A DNA stretch of 46,565 nucleotides from Cladosporium sp. IMV 00045 (GCA_001931905.2 MSJI02000350.1:1-46565); one strand, 5' to 3'. Counted from the stretch's first letter, positions 1 to 11,360 are shown. Numbers and translations are program-made. Notes: generated by a model from the sequence alone, not told the origin.

Positions 1-389
1 TTAGGCGAAGACGATCCGCCGGCCGCCCGTCCATCCTATCCGAGAGCTCTCAGCTCGCTGCCGATTGGGACTCTCACTGCAGTAGTGCCAGCTCCGGCTT
101 GTCATAACGAGGGGTACCTGCAGGTCTTGGGCTCTAGACTTTGAGGCTGTGTGATTCACTTATTATTACTTACCAGCCTTCCGCCCTGGAAGATCAAATT
201 ACCGCAAGCTGCTCCCCCAAGGTCGCCCGGCGAGGTGCGCAATTAATCGATAATTCACGCTTTACGACCGCGAACCTTCTTTCAATCCGTTGAACGGACA
301 CCGTGGACTACGACCGTCTCTAAGCCGGTCCTTTGGAGGTTTAAAAGCACTGGCTAGCATTTCCTATCTGTCTTATCACCAAACCAGCC
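1..389. other. Left-end intergenic / upstream region
   Basis: No gene recognised. A minus-strand frame ends with a stop at positions 1-3 and stays open for a short distance, so a C-terminal exon is conceivable, but the peptide resembles nothing I know. The last part is presumably the promoter and leader of the PPxY protein gene that starts at 390. Confidence 0.4.
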
Positions 390-1109
390 ATGCCTTCGTC
401 CAGGAATCGGAGCTCTCGCTCCGCGATGTACAACACCCCAGCCATCCGCAACGGTGGATTCGGCGCTCTCCAAGTTGAAGCAGTCACTAATCGACCACTT
501 TCAATCGCCCGCCGCCATCTCGCCGCCTCACAGCTTCGTATGCGCGATGTCGAACCCGACCAGCTGAGCTCTAGCGAATGGGTACGCTTCCTCGTCATGC
601 CCGAGGCAGAGCGCGAAAGGTGGATCACATCGTTCCAACGACGCCGCCGCAACAGCGCAGAAAGCACAGGCAGCTCTTCAGGTCCCGAGCTCGACCCAGA
701 GACTCAAGCTCTCAAAAACGAAGAAGCAAGGCTTGAAGCCGAAGAAGATCGAAACAGAAGGAGAAGAGCAGCCGAACGGCCTGCACCTGCACCAGCACCA
801 AGCTCTTCTCGCAGCGCTGCTCGTCCCCCCAACGCGATACCGGCCGCGTGCATGTTTGCCTATGCTTGGGATGACCCGGAGGGTGAGAACGCTACTGCGG
901 GCAGTGGCAGGACCTCGCCTCCGGTGGCACCTAGAAGACCTATGCACCAACGCCGCGCCGTGACAGCCTACACTTCTCCCGATGCGCCGCCCGCGTACGA
1001 TGCTGTAGTGCGGCCACGAGCGAGGACGCCGCCTCCAGCCTACGAGCCGCGCAGCGACGATGACGATGGCGGCATGTCGCCGCGGTATACTCGTTTCCCC
1101 GAGCCTTGA
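390..1109 (+). CDS. Small basic protein with two C-terminal PPxY motifs, function unknown
   Basis: Uninterrupted 239-residue frame; the ATG at 390 has a good fungal context (purine at -3). I do not recognise a catalytic domain. Visible parts are: a basic N-terminus; a predicted helical stretch at about 55-90 ending in an RRRR cluster; a highly charged segment at about 105-130 that could be a short coiled coil; a Pro/Ala linker; and a C-terminal tail with two PPAY motifs (about residues 200-203 and 215-218) followed by an acidic DDDD run. PPxY is the established ligand of WW domains, notably in Rsp5/NEDD4 ubiquitin ligases, so an adaptor or substrate role for an Rsp5-type ligase is a reasonable inference. 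There is no signal peptide or membrane segment. The frame and start look sound; the function is open. Confidence 0.7.
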   Translation: MPSSRNRSSRSAMYNTPAIRNGGFGALQVEAVTNRPLSIARRHLAASQLRMRDVEPDQLSSSEWVRFLVMPEAERERWITSFQRRRRNSAESTGSSSGPELDPETQALKNEEARLEAEEDRNRRRRAAERPAPAPAPSSSRSAARPPNAIPAACMFAYAWDDPEGENATAGSGRTSPPVAPRRPMHQRRAVTAYTSPDAPPAYDAVVRPRARTPPPAYEPRSDDDDGGMSPRYTRFPEP

Positions 1110-3609
1110 GTTGAGGGCTACTCCAGCGTGGTTCGCAGCCGCAACGAAGGATTAGAATGAGATGATGACTGCACGGAAGCTCTGTTGCGCATCACAAAGT
1201 GCCACCAGCGCGCCCAGCAGCTTTCAATTTTCGAAGACACCAAGAGGAAAGTGCGAAGCTCGCATCGGCAGGACAGCATTTCTGGTGTGACGAGTGCTAG
1301 CAGCAGACTGTCAGGAGAAGCAGAAGGCATCCCGTACGATTGATGAGCATCACGCGACACACGCGAACCGGAAGACCACCACTTGGAGGTCGAACAAAAG
1401 CAAGCACCAGACTGGCTGTGCCATGGCATATTGGATTTTGAATGCATGGCGATGTTATTGGATATTGGCGTTGAATTTGACTTGGGATTTCAGCATTTTC
1501 ACCTCTCCATTGTTTTACCGCATTTTGTTTCATCACTCTCGTAGCTGTATGTAAGCAGATTCACAGGCATTTGGACCTTCTACTTACCAGTACCTCGCAA
1601 CGCTCCGAATCCAACAGAGCGCACTGATCGAGCGCAAGTCTCCGCAACGTACGACCGTAATATCGCGTGATGCCTTAGATTCCGTGATGGTGTGCTGTGC
1701 GACCGACGCGCAGTTATACAAGCTGCAACAAGACCTCATGGCTCCTCGTAGCTCATGACAATTATCGACCACACATAGCGAGCAGCGAGGAGCTGAGTTG
1801 TTGCCCCGCATGTATCTCTGTATACCAAGAGACCACAACAAGCAAACAAACACCGAGGTAACGACGTAGATAAACAAAAAAGACGTCAGCATCCGTCTTC
1901 AAGTTTCAGCCCTCAAACCCTACCTGACAATTAAATTCCAAAACACCCTTCCCACCTCCGAATGGAAACTAATTTACAGCATATCGCCGTCACCGCACAT
2001 CATCGCGCGCGTACGAACCCGCAGAAGATGAAACGACCGGCGAACGGAGAACGCCAAATATAGAGCTTTGCTCACCAGAGAGGGGAGATAAAAGAAAGCG
2101 AGCTAATTAGTCGTGCAGCGGTGAGATTTAGCGGCACTTCGGGTGGATGGAAGTGGATCTATTTGCGGTCATTTCCAAGCCCATAATTGAGTGTAAATTT
2201 AGCATCAGAGCCACGCGAGCGAGAGCAGGGGTGTGGGGCCACATGCGCGCATGCACGCAAGGCACGCTTTCGCTTGTTCATGTTCTCTAGGTGCGACGAC
2301 GGCCGTAGAATTCCTGCGGCTCCTTGGGCGTTTCACCATGGGCGTGGGAATCGGTAGCGGTTTATGCTGCGGCTTCTTTGGCAATGCAATTGGGGTTGTT
2401 GAGACGGATTTATCTATTCACTTCACTAACTGCTGCTAAGTAATTGGGATGGCAGTGCAGTGGGGGGAGGTTTGCTGAGGCTGAGGTCACTTGGCTGGGA
2501 GAATTGTGGGCTGTGTGTGGAGAAATGTGGATGGGATGCGGTATGATCTTTTGTGCCTTTTGATCTTGGATGGGAAGGGAGATCGGGAATGGTTTGATCG
2601 CAAGTGACAAGTATGGATGCACACAGTAGAAGAAGACACCGGATTACGTGCATTTGTGGTAGCTAGGCACGCGTGGTGTGAGGACCATTGCGTAAGGTGG
2701 GTGGTGGGTGTGCTGGCCCTGTGAACTCGTGCCTCGCTCACTTCTTCGCTCATGTCAGCCCTGCCATGGCCGTCAGCGGTAGAACCGAATCTGACATGTC
2801 TCTGGCTGCGGCTGGGACCGACGTGCATATTGCTGGTATGGCAGAGGAGCCAGGGTGAGGCATGCTAGTAGCCTTGAATTGACAGTCCAAGATAACCAGT
2901 ACCACGATCCTCTCCGATGTGCCGCCATTCTTTTCGGCCATGGCTCCATCGTCCTGCGCTGCCCCCGATAGCTTGTCATCGTCTTGTCCGCGAGCCAAAA
3001 ATTGTCTGTCAAGCCTCATCCGAGCCGCTCCCACAGGCAGAAGCGAGCATACCGCAAGCCGTGGGCGGCTATTCTGCATCGTCGAGATTGGCTATTGACC
3101 TGCTGGAAACTGCGGAATTTCCGCATCGAGGCGAAATGACCTACCTAACGAGCCCCATGTGCCGTACACGCCTCTCGAGCACAGAGGCCACACCCTAATC
3201 ATCCTTCGAAGCAACTGTGGCGGGTCGGGGCCAAATTTACATACAGCTAGTCCTTCTGTACCTAAGCCTCGCTCGTGCAGGGAGGTGTGCTCCGTGCGCT
3301 GAAGACGTCCACCTCGAGACTTGTCGACGGGCCTGCAATCGCTACTATTGATGCTATTGCTGGTGCTGCGCAGCTCGAGCGTATGGCTGATGGTAGCGCA
3401 TCCTACAAAGATGGCAACGAGTCCTGCCTCTCCGACATGGCTCTCAATACGGCCTCATCTCACTGCCTCTCATCCAACCTGCTCCACTGTGAGGAGCATC
3501 AAACATATACCATCACCGTCCCGCCTCATCCTCCCGTCTGAATGAGCATTGCCACCAACACATACCTTTCACCTATTTCGTTTGTTGTCTTTTCGAAGCA
3601 TTTCCCAAT
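1110..3609. other. Intergenic region, 2.5 kb
   Basis: Between the PPxY gene and the Myb-like gene. Only short overlapping frames in all phases, none with recognisable protein sequence or a consistent splice model. The last few hundred bases should be the leader of the Myb-like gene. An ATG at 3542 opens a frame that overlaps the true start at 3610 in another phase, so a regulatory upstream ORF is possible if transcription starts before 3542. Confidence 0.5.
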
Positions 3610-4829
3610 ATGTCGTCCAACAACAACATCTTCCCTTCCGTGCCCGCAGACATCCCTCCAGAGCAGTCGTGTGGAGATGTCAATGGGAATGTCGTCGCTG
3701 GCACTGACTGGTACAACCCAGATCCTGTAAGCCATTCTCGACCGAGATCGATCGTATATGTATACTAACATGGATCAATCAGTTTGCCTACCAGCAACCT
3801 TACCTGACGCCAATCCCATCATCGACGGTGGAGCCACAACAATGGACCCAGTACGCAAGAATGTCCAGCCCAAACATCAGCATGGCGCCATACACAATGG
3901 CCCAACCTCCCAATGCCTACCAAACACCACTTCAGCCCGCACCTGGTAGACCACGGAGCAGCCCAAGCACATTCGGTACTTCTCCCGAGAACATCAACTG
4001 GGGACCTTCAGCAGGCCTTGGAATCGACTACACGACCGGAGCACCACAACCAACTTCCATGACCTCCACCTTCCCACCCACAGCATTCCAAACCTACGCC
4101 ACCGAAGACTTCTTCGAAACCCCCTCCCCACCCCAACTCCAACAACCCCAACCCCGCCGCACCTACCAACCCATCGCGCCCAACCCAACCCCCATCCCAA
4201 GCGCCAGCGCGCCCAAACGCGCCCGAGAAGAAGACGCCACTCTAAAAGTAGAGCCAGGCTCCTCCTCCCCCGACCCCACCAGCAACAAACGCAAGCGCCG
4301 CCGCACCAACTCCGCCACGCCCATCGCGACGAAAAACCTCTCCGAAGACGAGACCTACCTCCTCCACCTGAAACAAACCGAAGACCTCCCCTGGAAAGAC
4401 ATCGTCGCGCGCTTCAAAGACGACCGCGGCAAAGTCTACACCGAGGCCGCGCTGCAGATGAAAAACACGCGCATGCGCCAGCGCTCGCGGCCCTGGGAGG
4501 AGCAAGACGTGTACGCCCTCGAGGAGGCGTGCAAGTGGTGGGAGAAAAAGAAGTGGAGGTTCATTAGCGAGAAGGTGTGTTTTGGATTTTTCTTTTTTTG
4601 TTTCTTTCTCGTGGGATGGCATGCTAACAATTCTTCTTGATAGATGCTCGAATACGGCATCACAGGCCAGTGGCCTGCCAAGGACTGCGAGCGCAAGTGG
4701 CGCGAGATGAGTCTGCTAGCGACGACGGCGCCGGTCACCACCACTGCAGGTGTTGTGCCGGTGGCGGCTGCGCAGTTTTCGAGTCCGCCGAGTTCGTCGT
4801 TGTCTTACTCTTGGGTGCCTTACCAGTGA
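3610..4829 (+). CDS. Myb/SANT-like DNA-binding protein, three exons
   Basis: Spliced model with exons 3610-3726, 3783-4574 and 4644-4829, both introns phase 0, giving 364 residues. Intron 1 (56 bp) has GTAAGC, a TACTAAC branch site and AG; intron 2 (69 bp) has GTGTGT, GCTAAC and TAG. The N-terminal half (1-200) is Pro/Gln/Ser/Thr-rich and looks disordered. A KRKRRR cluster at about 208-213 is a likely nuclear localisation signal. Residues about 224-325 form a tryptophan-spaced Myb/SANT-like region: an acidic first helix (LSEDETYLL), PWKDI, then RPWEEQD, CKWWEKKKW and a third helix with RKWREM that crosses the second intron. This domain is common in Dothideomycete proteins of unknown role. A transcription or chromatin factor is inferred; targets cannot be read from the sequence. 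Confidence 0.8.
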
Positions 4830-5427
4830 AGAGGGCCTGTGTTGCGATTTTGTTGCGATGTTTCTTTTTGGGCGGGCCATTTGGCGATTTTCTTTTCTTT
4901 TCCTCTTTTTTTTTTCTTTTTGGTTTCTTTCCTCTATCCTTCGGGAGAGGTCTTGTTTCGATTGTTTTTGCTGTTTTGATGATACCCACATTCGCTCGCT
5001 GATAGACTTGTTTCATCATTTTGGAAAAAAGAGGAGGGAGAGAGGAAGGATTGTTGATTTTGGTTTTGGGCTTATCGCTTTTTGGCGCCGATGGGAAATT
5101 GGACGGAACAAATATAGAAGGAAAGCGGAAGGGCAAGGACTTTGAGAATTGGAGGGTTCTTCTCCAAATGGCGCTTGGATCATGGTCGGAAGACTTAGAA
5201 TCTCTCGCTCGCTCGACATAAACTTCTGTACATACCTCGAGGCAGATAAAACAAAGGGAAGAAGGAACTTTGAAAACCATTGCGTATGATCTCATTTCAT
5301 TTTCATTTTCATATTCATACCCAGCTCGCCGGTGGTCAGGGGACATGGCACGAACCCACAAAGCGTGAATATTGCTTTTCGTAAGTGAGACAAGCGTTCA
5401 TCTCTCGAAAGCTAGCTACCTAGACAT
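4830..5427. other. Convergent intergenic region with T-rich tract
   Basis: Lies between the 3' ends of the Myb-like gene (plus) and the RidA gene (minus). A strongly T/pyrimidine-rich stretch at about 4880-4935 just after the Myb stop is probably 3' UTR or a polyadenylation/termination region. No further gene seen. Confidence 0.5.
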
Positions 5428-6234
5428 CTAAGCCTTGCCAGCGAGAGCAATGGCCTCGATCTCGACGGGCACGCCCTTGGGCAGCTGGTAGACGGCGACG
5501 CAAGAGCGGGCCGGCTTGTGCGTGAAGTACTTCTCGTACACCGAGTTCATCTCGGCGAAGTTGTCCATGGTGGTGATGAAGACGTTGACCTTTGTGCGTT
5601 CGACGTCAGTACCCTATCGAAGAACACATATTCCTGCTCATGGCGGTATGCTCAGGTTTCATGAGTGGACTGTGGGCATGTTTCAACTCACCTTAACGAT
5701 ACGGTCGATACCGCTGCCGGCGTCCTCGAGGATGTTCTTGAGCGCCTCGCAGCACGCCTTGGTCTTGTCGGCCACGCTGCCCTCGACCAGGTTGCCCTGG
5801 GCGTCTGCGGGGATCTGGCCGGAAACCCAGATCTGGCCTGCGGCCTCAATGGCCTGGGACTTTGTGGAGCTGTTAGTATGGGAGTTTTCTGACTACGCCA
5901 CGAGCTGGTGATGTTCAGGTGCTGCGATTGAGCAATGCAGCTGTTTTGTAGGAAACTTACGTAGTGGGCAACAGCTAGAAAGAGTTTCGTATTAGCATGA
6001 GTTGTTGGTTTATATGCTGAATATCAAAGACAACTCACCCGGAGCGGCCCTGCTGGAAGAGATCTTCTTGATATCGCTCATTGTTCTGATTTGAAGTGGG
6101 GTTGACGACGGCTTGCTCAAAGGGAATCTAGACGGCGAGGAGACGAAAGCTGATTTGTGGCAAAGTCGAGGAGTGAGAAGTGGACGAGTAGAAGGAATAG
6201 AAGAAGAGGTATTAGTCAAAAGTCTTCGCGACAT
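5428..6234 (-). CDS. RidA/YjgF family enamine/imine deaminase, mitochondrial (Mmf1-like)
   Basis: Four exons on the minus strand: 6039-6234, 5961-5974 (a 14-bp microexon), 5692-5859 and 5428-5589, giving 179 residues. The mature part matches the RidA family, which hydrolyses reactive 2-aminoacrylate enamines/imines arising from pyridoxal-phosphate enzymes: [16 protein letters not shown], the cysteine-containing [14 protein letters not shown] helix, a VNVFITTM strand and the final [21 protein letters not shown] with the family's conserved Arg. The first 51 residues are rich in Arg, Ser and Thr with almost no acidic residues, like a mitochondrial presequence. Met52 (MSDIKK) would give a 128-residue protein of normal RidA length, so leaky scanning or alternative transcription starts could make a cytosolic form. 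Yeast encodes the two forms in separate genes (Mmf1, Hmf1). The splice junctions keep frame throughout. Confidence 0.9.
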
Positions 6235-7045
6235 ACCTTTTTACACAACGCAAGACCGCAAGCTACCTATGTGGACAGCTTTATGTTAAGCCGAAGCCGG
6301 CGCAAGCAGACACAGTCCCACTGGTGGAGCACATACGCACTTGGGAGAGGCTCTGCGAAGCTCTCGAAGGGCGCGTCGCGGGATCGCCATCTCCTTTGGG
6401 AAATCGGTGGGTCGTTTTGCCCAATGCAGTGGATGGAGGCGGGATGTTCAACAAACAGACATGTGAAGAGATAGGGTAATAGCCGTGGGAACAGTTGAGC
6501 TTGTGTGACCTTATTCTTTAGTCGTGACATAACATGCCATGGTCAGTACTGTAGTACAGCGTGCTCATTCGACATCTTTGACACATGGAAGAGACCAAAA
6601 AAAAAAAAAAAACGTAAAGACCGTGATCCAAGCGTATACAGAATAGTGGAATGGTAATTCCAAAGATGAAGAGATGAAGAGCCAACAAATCAGCTCCCCT
6701 TCCTCCCAATTTGCCGCTCAAATGTAGAGATCAACGAAGTGAACAATTTTTACATGTCTCAATTGCGATCATTCTCATGACGAAGAGCAGACAAGACACC
6801 ATGTTAATAGATCGGCAAAAAAAGTAGCGATAAGAAGTAAGAAATCCAGTACCCTTTTCTTTCTCATCCTGAAGGAAGACACATGGAAAAATAATAATAG
6901 AAATAATAATACGAATCCCAGAAACCATAAATAAGAAATCCCAAACCCACAAAAAGCGCCATCGCTAAACAAAACCATCAACCCCAACCCAAACCATTAC
7001 CTTTCAACTTTTTCATCAAACCCTCCTTCTTCTTCATTTCCCGCC
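6235..7045. other. Intergenic region with A17-18 tract
   Basis: Promoter of the RidA gene plus the 3' flank of the TRP-like channel gene, both transcribed leftwards. A homopolymer A run sits at about 6597-6613 and AT-rich sequence at about 6800-7000, suitable for 3' UTR. No coding sequence recognised. Confidence 0.5.
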
Positions 7046-10000
7046 TCAAAACCTCCCCCCTCGATCCCACCTCCCCTCATCCAACGAATTCCCAGACGAC
7101 CCCTCAAACCCCTCGAAATCAAACCCACCCCCCTGCTGCTGCGGCTGTCCAGCGTAAAAGTGTGATTGATCGCCCGACGGCGTCCTTCTCGAACTGCGCC
7201 TCGGCACGCCTGGCGTGCGGTACGAAGCGGAGGGCGGCGAGATGGGTTCGCGGTTTGGTTGCGGGGTGGGCCAGGAGAGCTCGTCGACGGAGCGCAGCCA
7301 GTCTTGACTCTGTCCTTGAGCTTGGCTGCTATGGCCGGCGCTGGGGTTTGCTTGCGTGGATGTGAGGTCGGAGGTGCGTTGCGAGTTGAAGCGGGAGGGG
7401 AGGTCGAGGGTGCCGATGGGATCGATGGGGGCGAGGGAAGGGATTTCGGTGTGTTTTTGGGAGGTGGTTGTGGGTTGCGGGGGCAGGGTGCTGGAACCGG
7501 TTTCTGTGCTCGGGCGCTGCTTGGTGCGCGTGGAGGGGCTGGTGGAGGTGGTGGTGATGTCCGCGCTGGGACGGCCGAAGCGAGTGTCCTGCTCGGAGGA
7601 TACTTTCTTGTCGACGACGGGGCTGTCGGGTTCGAAGGAAGGACGGGAGTCGTCGTATGGCCCGCCGACGCCGAAGTCGAACGGCTGGGCGTCTTTGCGC
7701 AGTCGGTCGTTCGGACTGAGACTTCGAGCTGCGCCGGCTGCGGCTTGCGAGTCGCCTTGTTGTATGGGCGGGGAGTCTTGGTATGGTTCCGCGTGCATCG
7801 GCGGTGAGTTCACCATCTCGTGTTCCTCCTGGCCGTCGCCGCCGTGCATCAGCTGCCGCTGCATGGGAGCCGAGCGCACGACTTCGAAGCCTTTGCTCTG
7901 CTCTTTCTGCTTCTGCTTGCCGCCTTGCATGCCCACGACGAGGCGTTGGAACCAGCTTTGCGCATTCGCAGCTGGGCCTTCGGGGTCGGCAGGGCCGGTT
8001 TTGAGCTTTCGCGTGGGCTGGTCTGAGAGGGCTTGGCCCCGGTAGTATTGGTCGACTTCTCGCACGGCGTAGTCGGTACTTTGCCCGCCCTCTTCTGAAT
8101 CACCGTGGTCGCGATATGAGTGACCAAGAGGGCCGTCTTTCCCGGCGAGATTGCTTTCGTAGCTGCCGCCTCTGTTATGAGTGGTTGCTTGACCGGGAGA
8201 GTCGGAGTACGGGAATTCAGCGCTGGCTCCGCTCACTCGACTTTTTGCGCCTGGTGTCAGGATGTCCATAGTTGACCGTCTCCCGCGAGGAGTGCGGTAA
8301 TAATCCCCAGAAGACGGCCCTCCAGTGTCAGTCTTCACCCCTAGGATGGGCTTGCCGTTTGGCAAGTATGTAAATGCTGTCTGGGCGCCATCTATTTCGG
8401 GACTGCCCAGGCCCTCATTTCCATTGAAGTGGTCGTAACCACTGGATCGGGGTGGACCTGGAGTTCCCGTCTGGTTGAGCAGCAATGCACTGCTAGCGGA
8501 CATGCTCCTAGAACGTCCACCAGCATATGCGCTGCGAGCATCTGAATCTTGCAATATCGCTGCAGCACTCGTCATAGACGCTCGGTCGGCGGTAGTAGGA
8601 CGATCCTGGCGTTTTTTGAGCATGCGCACGTTCAAGATGCTGCCTCTAATCGCACCGTGTTGCGCATCGCCACCCACGCCCATGGAGCGGGCTATCACCT
8701 CGATGATCGTCTGCGCAGCGTTCAAGAAAAATCCAAACACCAGGACACAAGCGTGTAGTAATAAGATGGCGTAGCCGATCCAGCCTCGAGGCGCCTGGTC
8801 TACGCCCAATGTAGGAACAAAAGCGACGGAAAGGAGAATCGTAATGAGTCGGACCGTGGCAAAGAAAGTGTGATATGCGTTCATGCTGGTTTGACCCTGG
8901 AAGGGTCGGAAAGCGTTGAGTGTGAGGATGAGGATGACTTCGCAAATGGCCAGAACAATGATCTGGGCGATGCCGCTCGGCTGTACGGCGCCGATGGCGA
9001 CACCGCGCATAAATGTAATAACGACAGGTATGAATGCAAATGGAGCAGCGCTGTCGCTGTAGGTGTTGTAAAGTGGTCCGTACATGAGGACGGTTGCCAT
9101 GTCGTCGAAGAGATATGTCCGTGGTTTCGTTTTGAAGATGACTCGTAAGATCCATCCGGCTGAGCCTATCATCAGAACCAGGAGAAGAGCGGCCATGGCG
9201 ACTACGGAGGCAGGTGACCGTAGTGATATGACCAGTTGGAAGAGACTGAGCGCAGCAATAGGTAAAATGAAATAGTTGAACATTAGCCGGACCAGGTTGC
9301 CGATAGTAAAAGGAAAATTTTTGTGCCTGAGATCTTGCTCAGTGGTGCTGGTGAGGTGTCTGTAAGCCCAACGGCAAAAGAAACCCAGCTGGCAGAGTGC
9401 AACCACGATACCAGCGATGACGAGAAGCCAGATGGCCATGCAAGCCCAGATGTCCATGACATCGGTCATGCCAACCAACTGGCTCATGCGTGTGATACCG
9501 TAGGTGCCATTCGTCGTGTAGACTCCGTCCGACAGGCTCTGATATCCATCTCCGTGGGTGACAAAACTCTGGTTGAAGAGCAACAAACTCCAGGCGGTAT
9601 TGCTGACGGCGGGTTGGTAGAAGCCAGGGTATTGAAGGCTTAGACTGCCCATGAGCGCCACGAACTGGATGTATTGCAGGCAATCGCCGAAACCAGGTGT
9701 GACCAGACGCAGCAAGTCTTCATCGCGACCGTAATTGCTGCTCCATTTGAAGATATCCGAGGTCCCCCAAGGCGAATAGATGGCTGCCGCCAGAGTCGCG
9801 ATTCCCTTCAAGATCAAGATGATAGCAGGGAGCCAAGTGATGAGACCAGTGATCTTTGATCCCAAATCCGGCGTGACGTCTGCGCTGATACATGCGAGAC
9901 TCTCCGCTCCTTCGTCTCCACTGATCACTCGCACTGTGGAAGCAAGCGTGCCGAATGAGTATGGGCTGCTGAAATTGTGCGCAATGCTGAACGCAGGCAG

Positions 10001-10477
10001 GGTATAAGGATCGCTGCTGTTCGCATTGAAGTATGGTCCCAGTGGACATGTGCCATTGATCAGGGTATTGCAGAACTGTTCGGCCGGAGCATCGTATGCG
10101 CTGTATGTCAAGAGTTTGAAATCCGAGAACAGTGTGCTCAATTTGTCCGCATTTCCGGCGTCCGTAATCTTTCCAAAAGTATTATCAGGGTCGGTCCACC
10201 CAGGGTCATCAGGTGGTGGATATTCCCCCACCACTGTTTGCCCAGTGACATTTCCATAGAAAGTGAGGTTTAGTCGGTGGGTTGGGTTTTCGGTGTCGAA
10301 GCGCGCGTCCACGAAGAGGGGCACCCATTGCAGGCGGCGAGGGTCGGAATTGATCGTGCTCTCGTCGAGACAGTTGTGGTATTCGATAAAAGCGCCTTGG
10401 ACGAGGGCAGGCAGCGAGAAGGCGAGGAGGCAGATGTTGGTCAGCGCCCGTCCGGCGCCGCGCGGGAAGGCGCTCAT
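7046..10477 (-). CDS. TRP-like/Pkd2-family ion channel with ML-like lumenal domain
   Basis: Single-exon gene of 1143 residues. It has: a signal peptide (about 1-28); a lumenal ML-like domain (about 29-200) with several Cys (for example CNTLINGTCPLGPYF) and many N-glycosylation sequons; then a membrane region (about 205-610) with roughly eight to nine hydrophobic helices typical of the fungal TRP-like family (S. pombe Pkd2, yeast Flc proteins, Neurospora Spray). The C-terminal 530 residues are Ser/Pro/Gln-rich, probably cytosolic and disordered, with possible phosphorylation sites. Family members are implicated in calcium homeostasis, FAD transport in the ER and cell-wall integrity, so the exact substrate cannot be assigned. 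The start follows a long GC-rich leader with GGAT repeats. The frame is open throughout and the assignment to the family is firm. Confidence 0.9.
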   Translation of the reverse strand: MSAFPRGAGRALTNICLLAFSLPALVQGAFIEYHNCLDESTINSDPRRLQWVPLFVDARFDTENPTHRLNLTFYGNVTGQTVVGEYPPPDDPGWTDPDNTFGKITDAGNADKLSTLFSDFKLLTYSAYDAPAEQFCNTLINGTCPLGPYFNANSSDPYTLPAFSIAHNFSSPYSFGTLASTVRVISGDEGAESLACISADVTPDLGSKITGLITWLPAIILILKGIATLAAAIYSPWGTSDIFKWSSNYGRDEDLLRLVTPGFGDCLQYIQFVALMGSLSLQYPGFYQPAVSNTAWSLLLFNQSFVTHGDGYQSLSDGVYTTNGTYGITRMSQLVGMTDVMDIWACMAIWLLVIAGIVVALCQLGFFCRWAYRHLTSTTEQDLRHKNFPFTIGNLVRLMFNYFILPIAALSLFQLVISLRSPASVVAMAALLLVLMIGSAGWILRVIFKTKPRTYLFDDMATVLMYGPLYNTYSDSAAPFAFIPVVITFMRGVAIGAVQPSGIAQIIVLAICEVILILTLNAFRPFQGQTSMNAYHTFFATVRLITILLSVAFVPTLGVDQAPRGWIGYAILLLHACVLVFGFFLNAAQTIIEVIARSMGVGGDAQHGAIRGSILNVRMLKKRQDRPTTADRASMTSAAAILQDSDARSAYAGGRSRSMSASSALLLNQTGTPGPPRSSGYDHFNGNEGLGSPEIDGAQTAFTYLPNGKPILGVKTDTGGPSSGDYYRTPRGRRSTMDILTPGAKSRVSGASAEFPYSDSPGQATTHNRGGSYESNLAGKDGPLGHSYRDHGDSEEGGQSTDYAVREVDQYYRGQALSDQPTRKLKTGPADPEGPAANAQSWFQRLVVGMQGGKQKQKEQSKGFEVVRSAPMQRQLMHGGDGQEEHEMVNSPPMHAEPYQDSPPIQQGDSQAAAGAARSLSPNDRLRKDAQPFDFGVGGPYDDSRPSFEPDSPVVDKKVSSEQDTRFGRPSADITTTSTSPSTRTKQRPSTETGSSTLPPQPTTTSQKHTEIPSLAPIDPIGTLDLPSRFNSQRTSDLTSTQANPSAGHSSQAQGQSQDWLRSVDELSWPTPQPNREPISPPSASYRTPGVPRRSSRRTPSGDQSHFYAGQPQQQGGGFDFEGFEGSSGNSLDEGRWDRGGRF

Positions 10478-10628
10478 TGGGCGGATGGCATCGAGGATTC
10501 CTGGACGGAGTATTTGGAGCCAGGGGAAAGTGTGTTGGCGCGCGTGGTCTGTGAGTCTGTGTCGAAGGCGAATGGGAGATATCTTGGAGGCGTTGGAAGG
10601 GTTGGCGGGCGTGGGCGGAGAGGGCTTG

Positions 10629-10654
10629 GGATGGAGGGATGGATGGATGGATAG
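10629..10654. repeat. GGAT microsatellite
   Basis: Short run of GGAT units with one interruption, about 150 bp upstream of the start of the TRP-like channel gene, probably in its leader or promoter. Confidence 0.85.
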
Positions 10655-10863
10655 GTTGTCGGGACGAGACCAGGCGGGCGATCACAGCATAGCCTAGCAG
10701 GGTTTCACAGCGAAGGAAGAGAAGCGAACGGCTGGAGAGATAGGGGGAAGAGAAGGCAGAGAGCGTAAAAAGGGTTGGGTTGTGAGTAAGAAAATAGTAG
10801 TTGGAGCCTCACACGACGCCGCCAACAAAGTCTCCCGGGTTAGAGACAGCACAGGCGACGACT

Positions 10864-10884
10864 ATGATGATGATGATGATGATG
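10864..10884. repeat. (ATG)7 trinucleotide repeat
   Basis: Seven perfect trinucleotide units in non-coding sequence upstream of the TRP-like channel gene; likely length-polymorphic. Confidence 0.9.
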
Positions 10885-11360
10885 CAGGACGAGGAGACGA
10901 GATGGGCGCGCCGACTTGCCTAATGCTGATGCCCATCCTGCTCCCACTGCTCCCACCCCCGACCGCACTTCACGGTGACATTATTCAGTATTCTCGCCCT
11001 TAGCCAGTGCCCGTCGCCAATCATCGTCGGAGGGCTGTGCTGGCTCTGGCACCGCATAGGAATCCAGGAATCGGCCTGGCCCACCACCACGACACCAACT
11101 CCACGCGCTAAGGGAGGAATCGAAGACCAAGCTCGAAACTTGCTGGAGATCAAGTCTGCAGGTAGTTATCTATATCCTCTCGTCGCCTTGTCTCTCTTGT
11201 TTCTTCCATCCATCTATGTACCAGCTCGCTCAATCATGCCCCTCGCCTTTCAACGCCCAGATATCCCGATCTCTTGGTCCACGCCACGGTACTCCCGACG
11301 CGTGCATCTCTGGACCAGCCTTGTGTAAATCCACAACCCTTTTCTCTCCATGGAAGCTTC

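Noticed and set aside
1..60. Possible C-terminal end of a minus-strand gene with its stop at positions 1-3
   Set aside because: The short open stretch has no recognisable peptide and cannot be distinguished from chance at the window edge.
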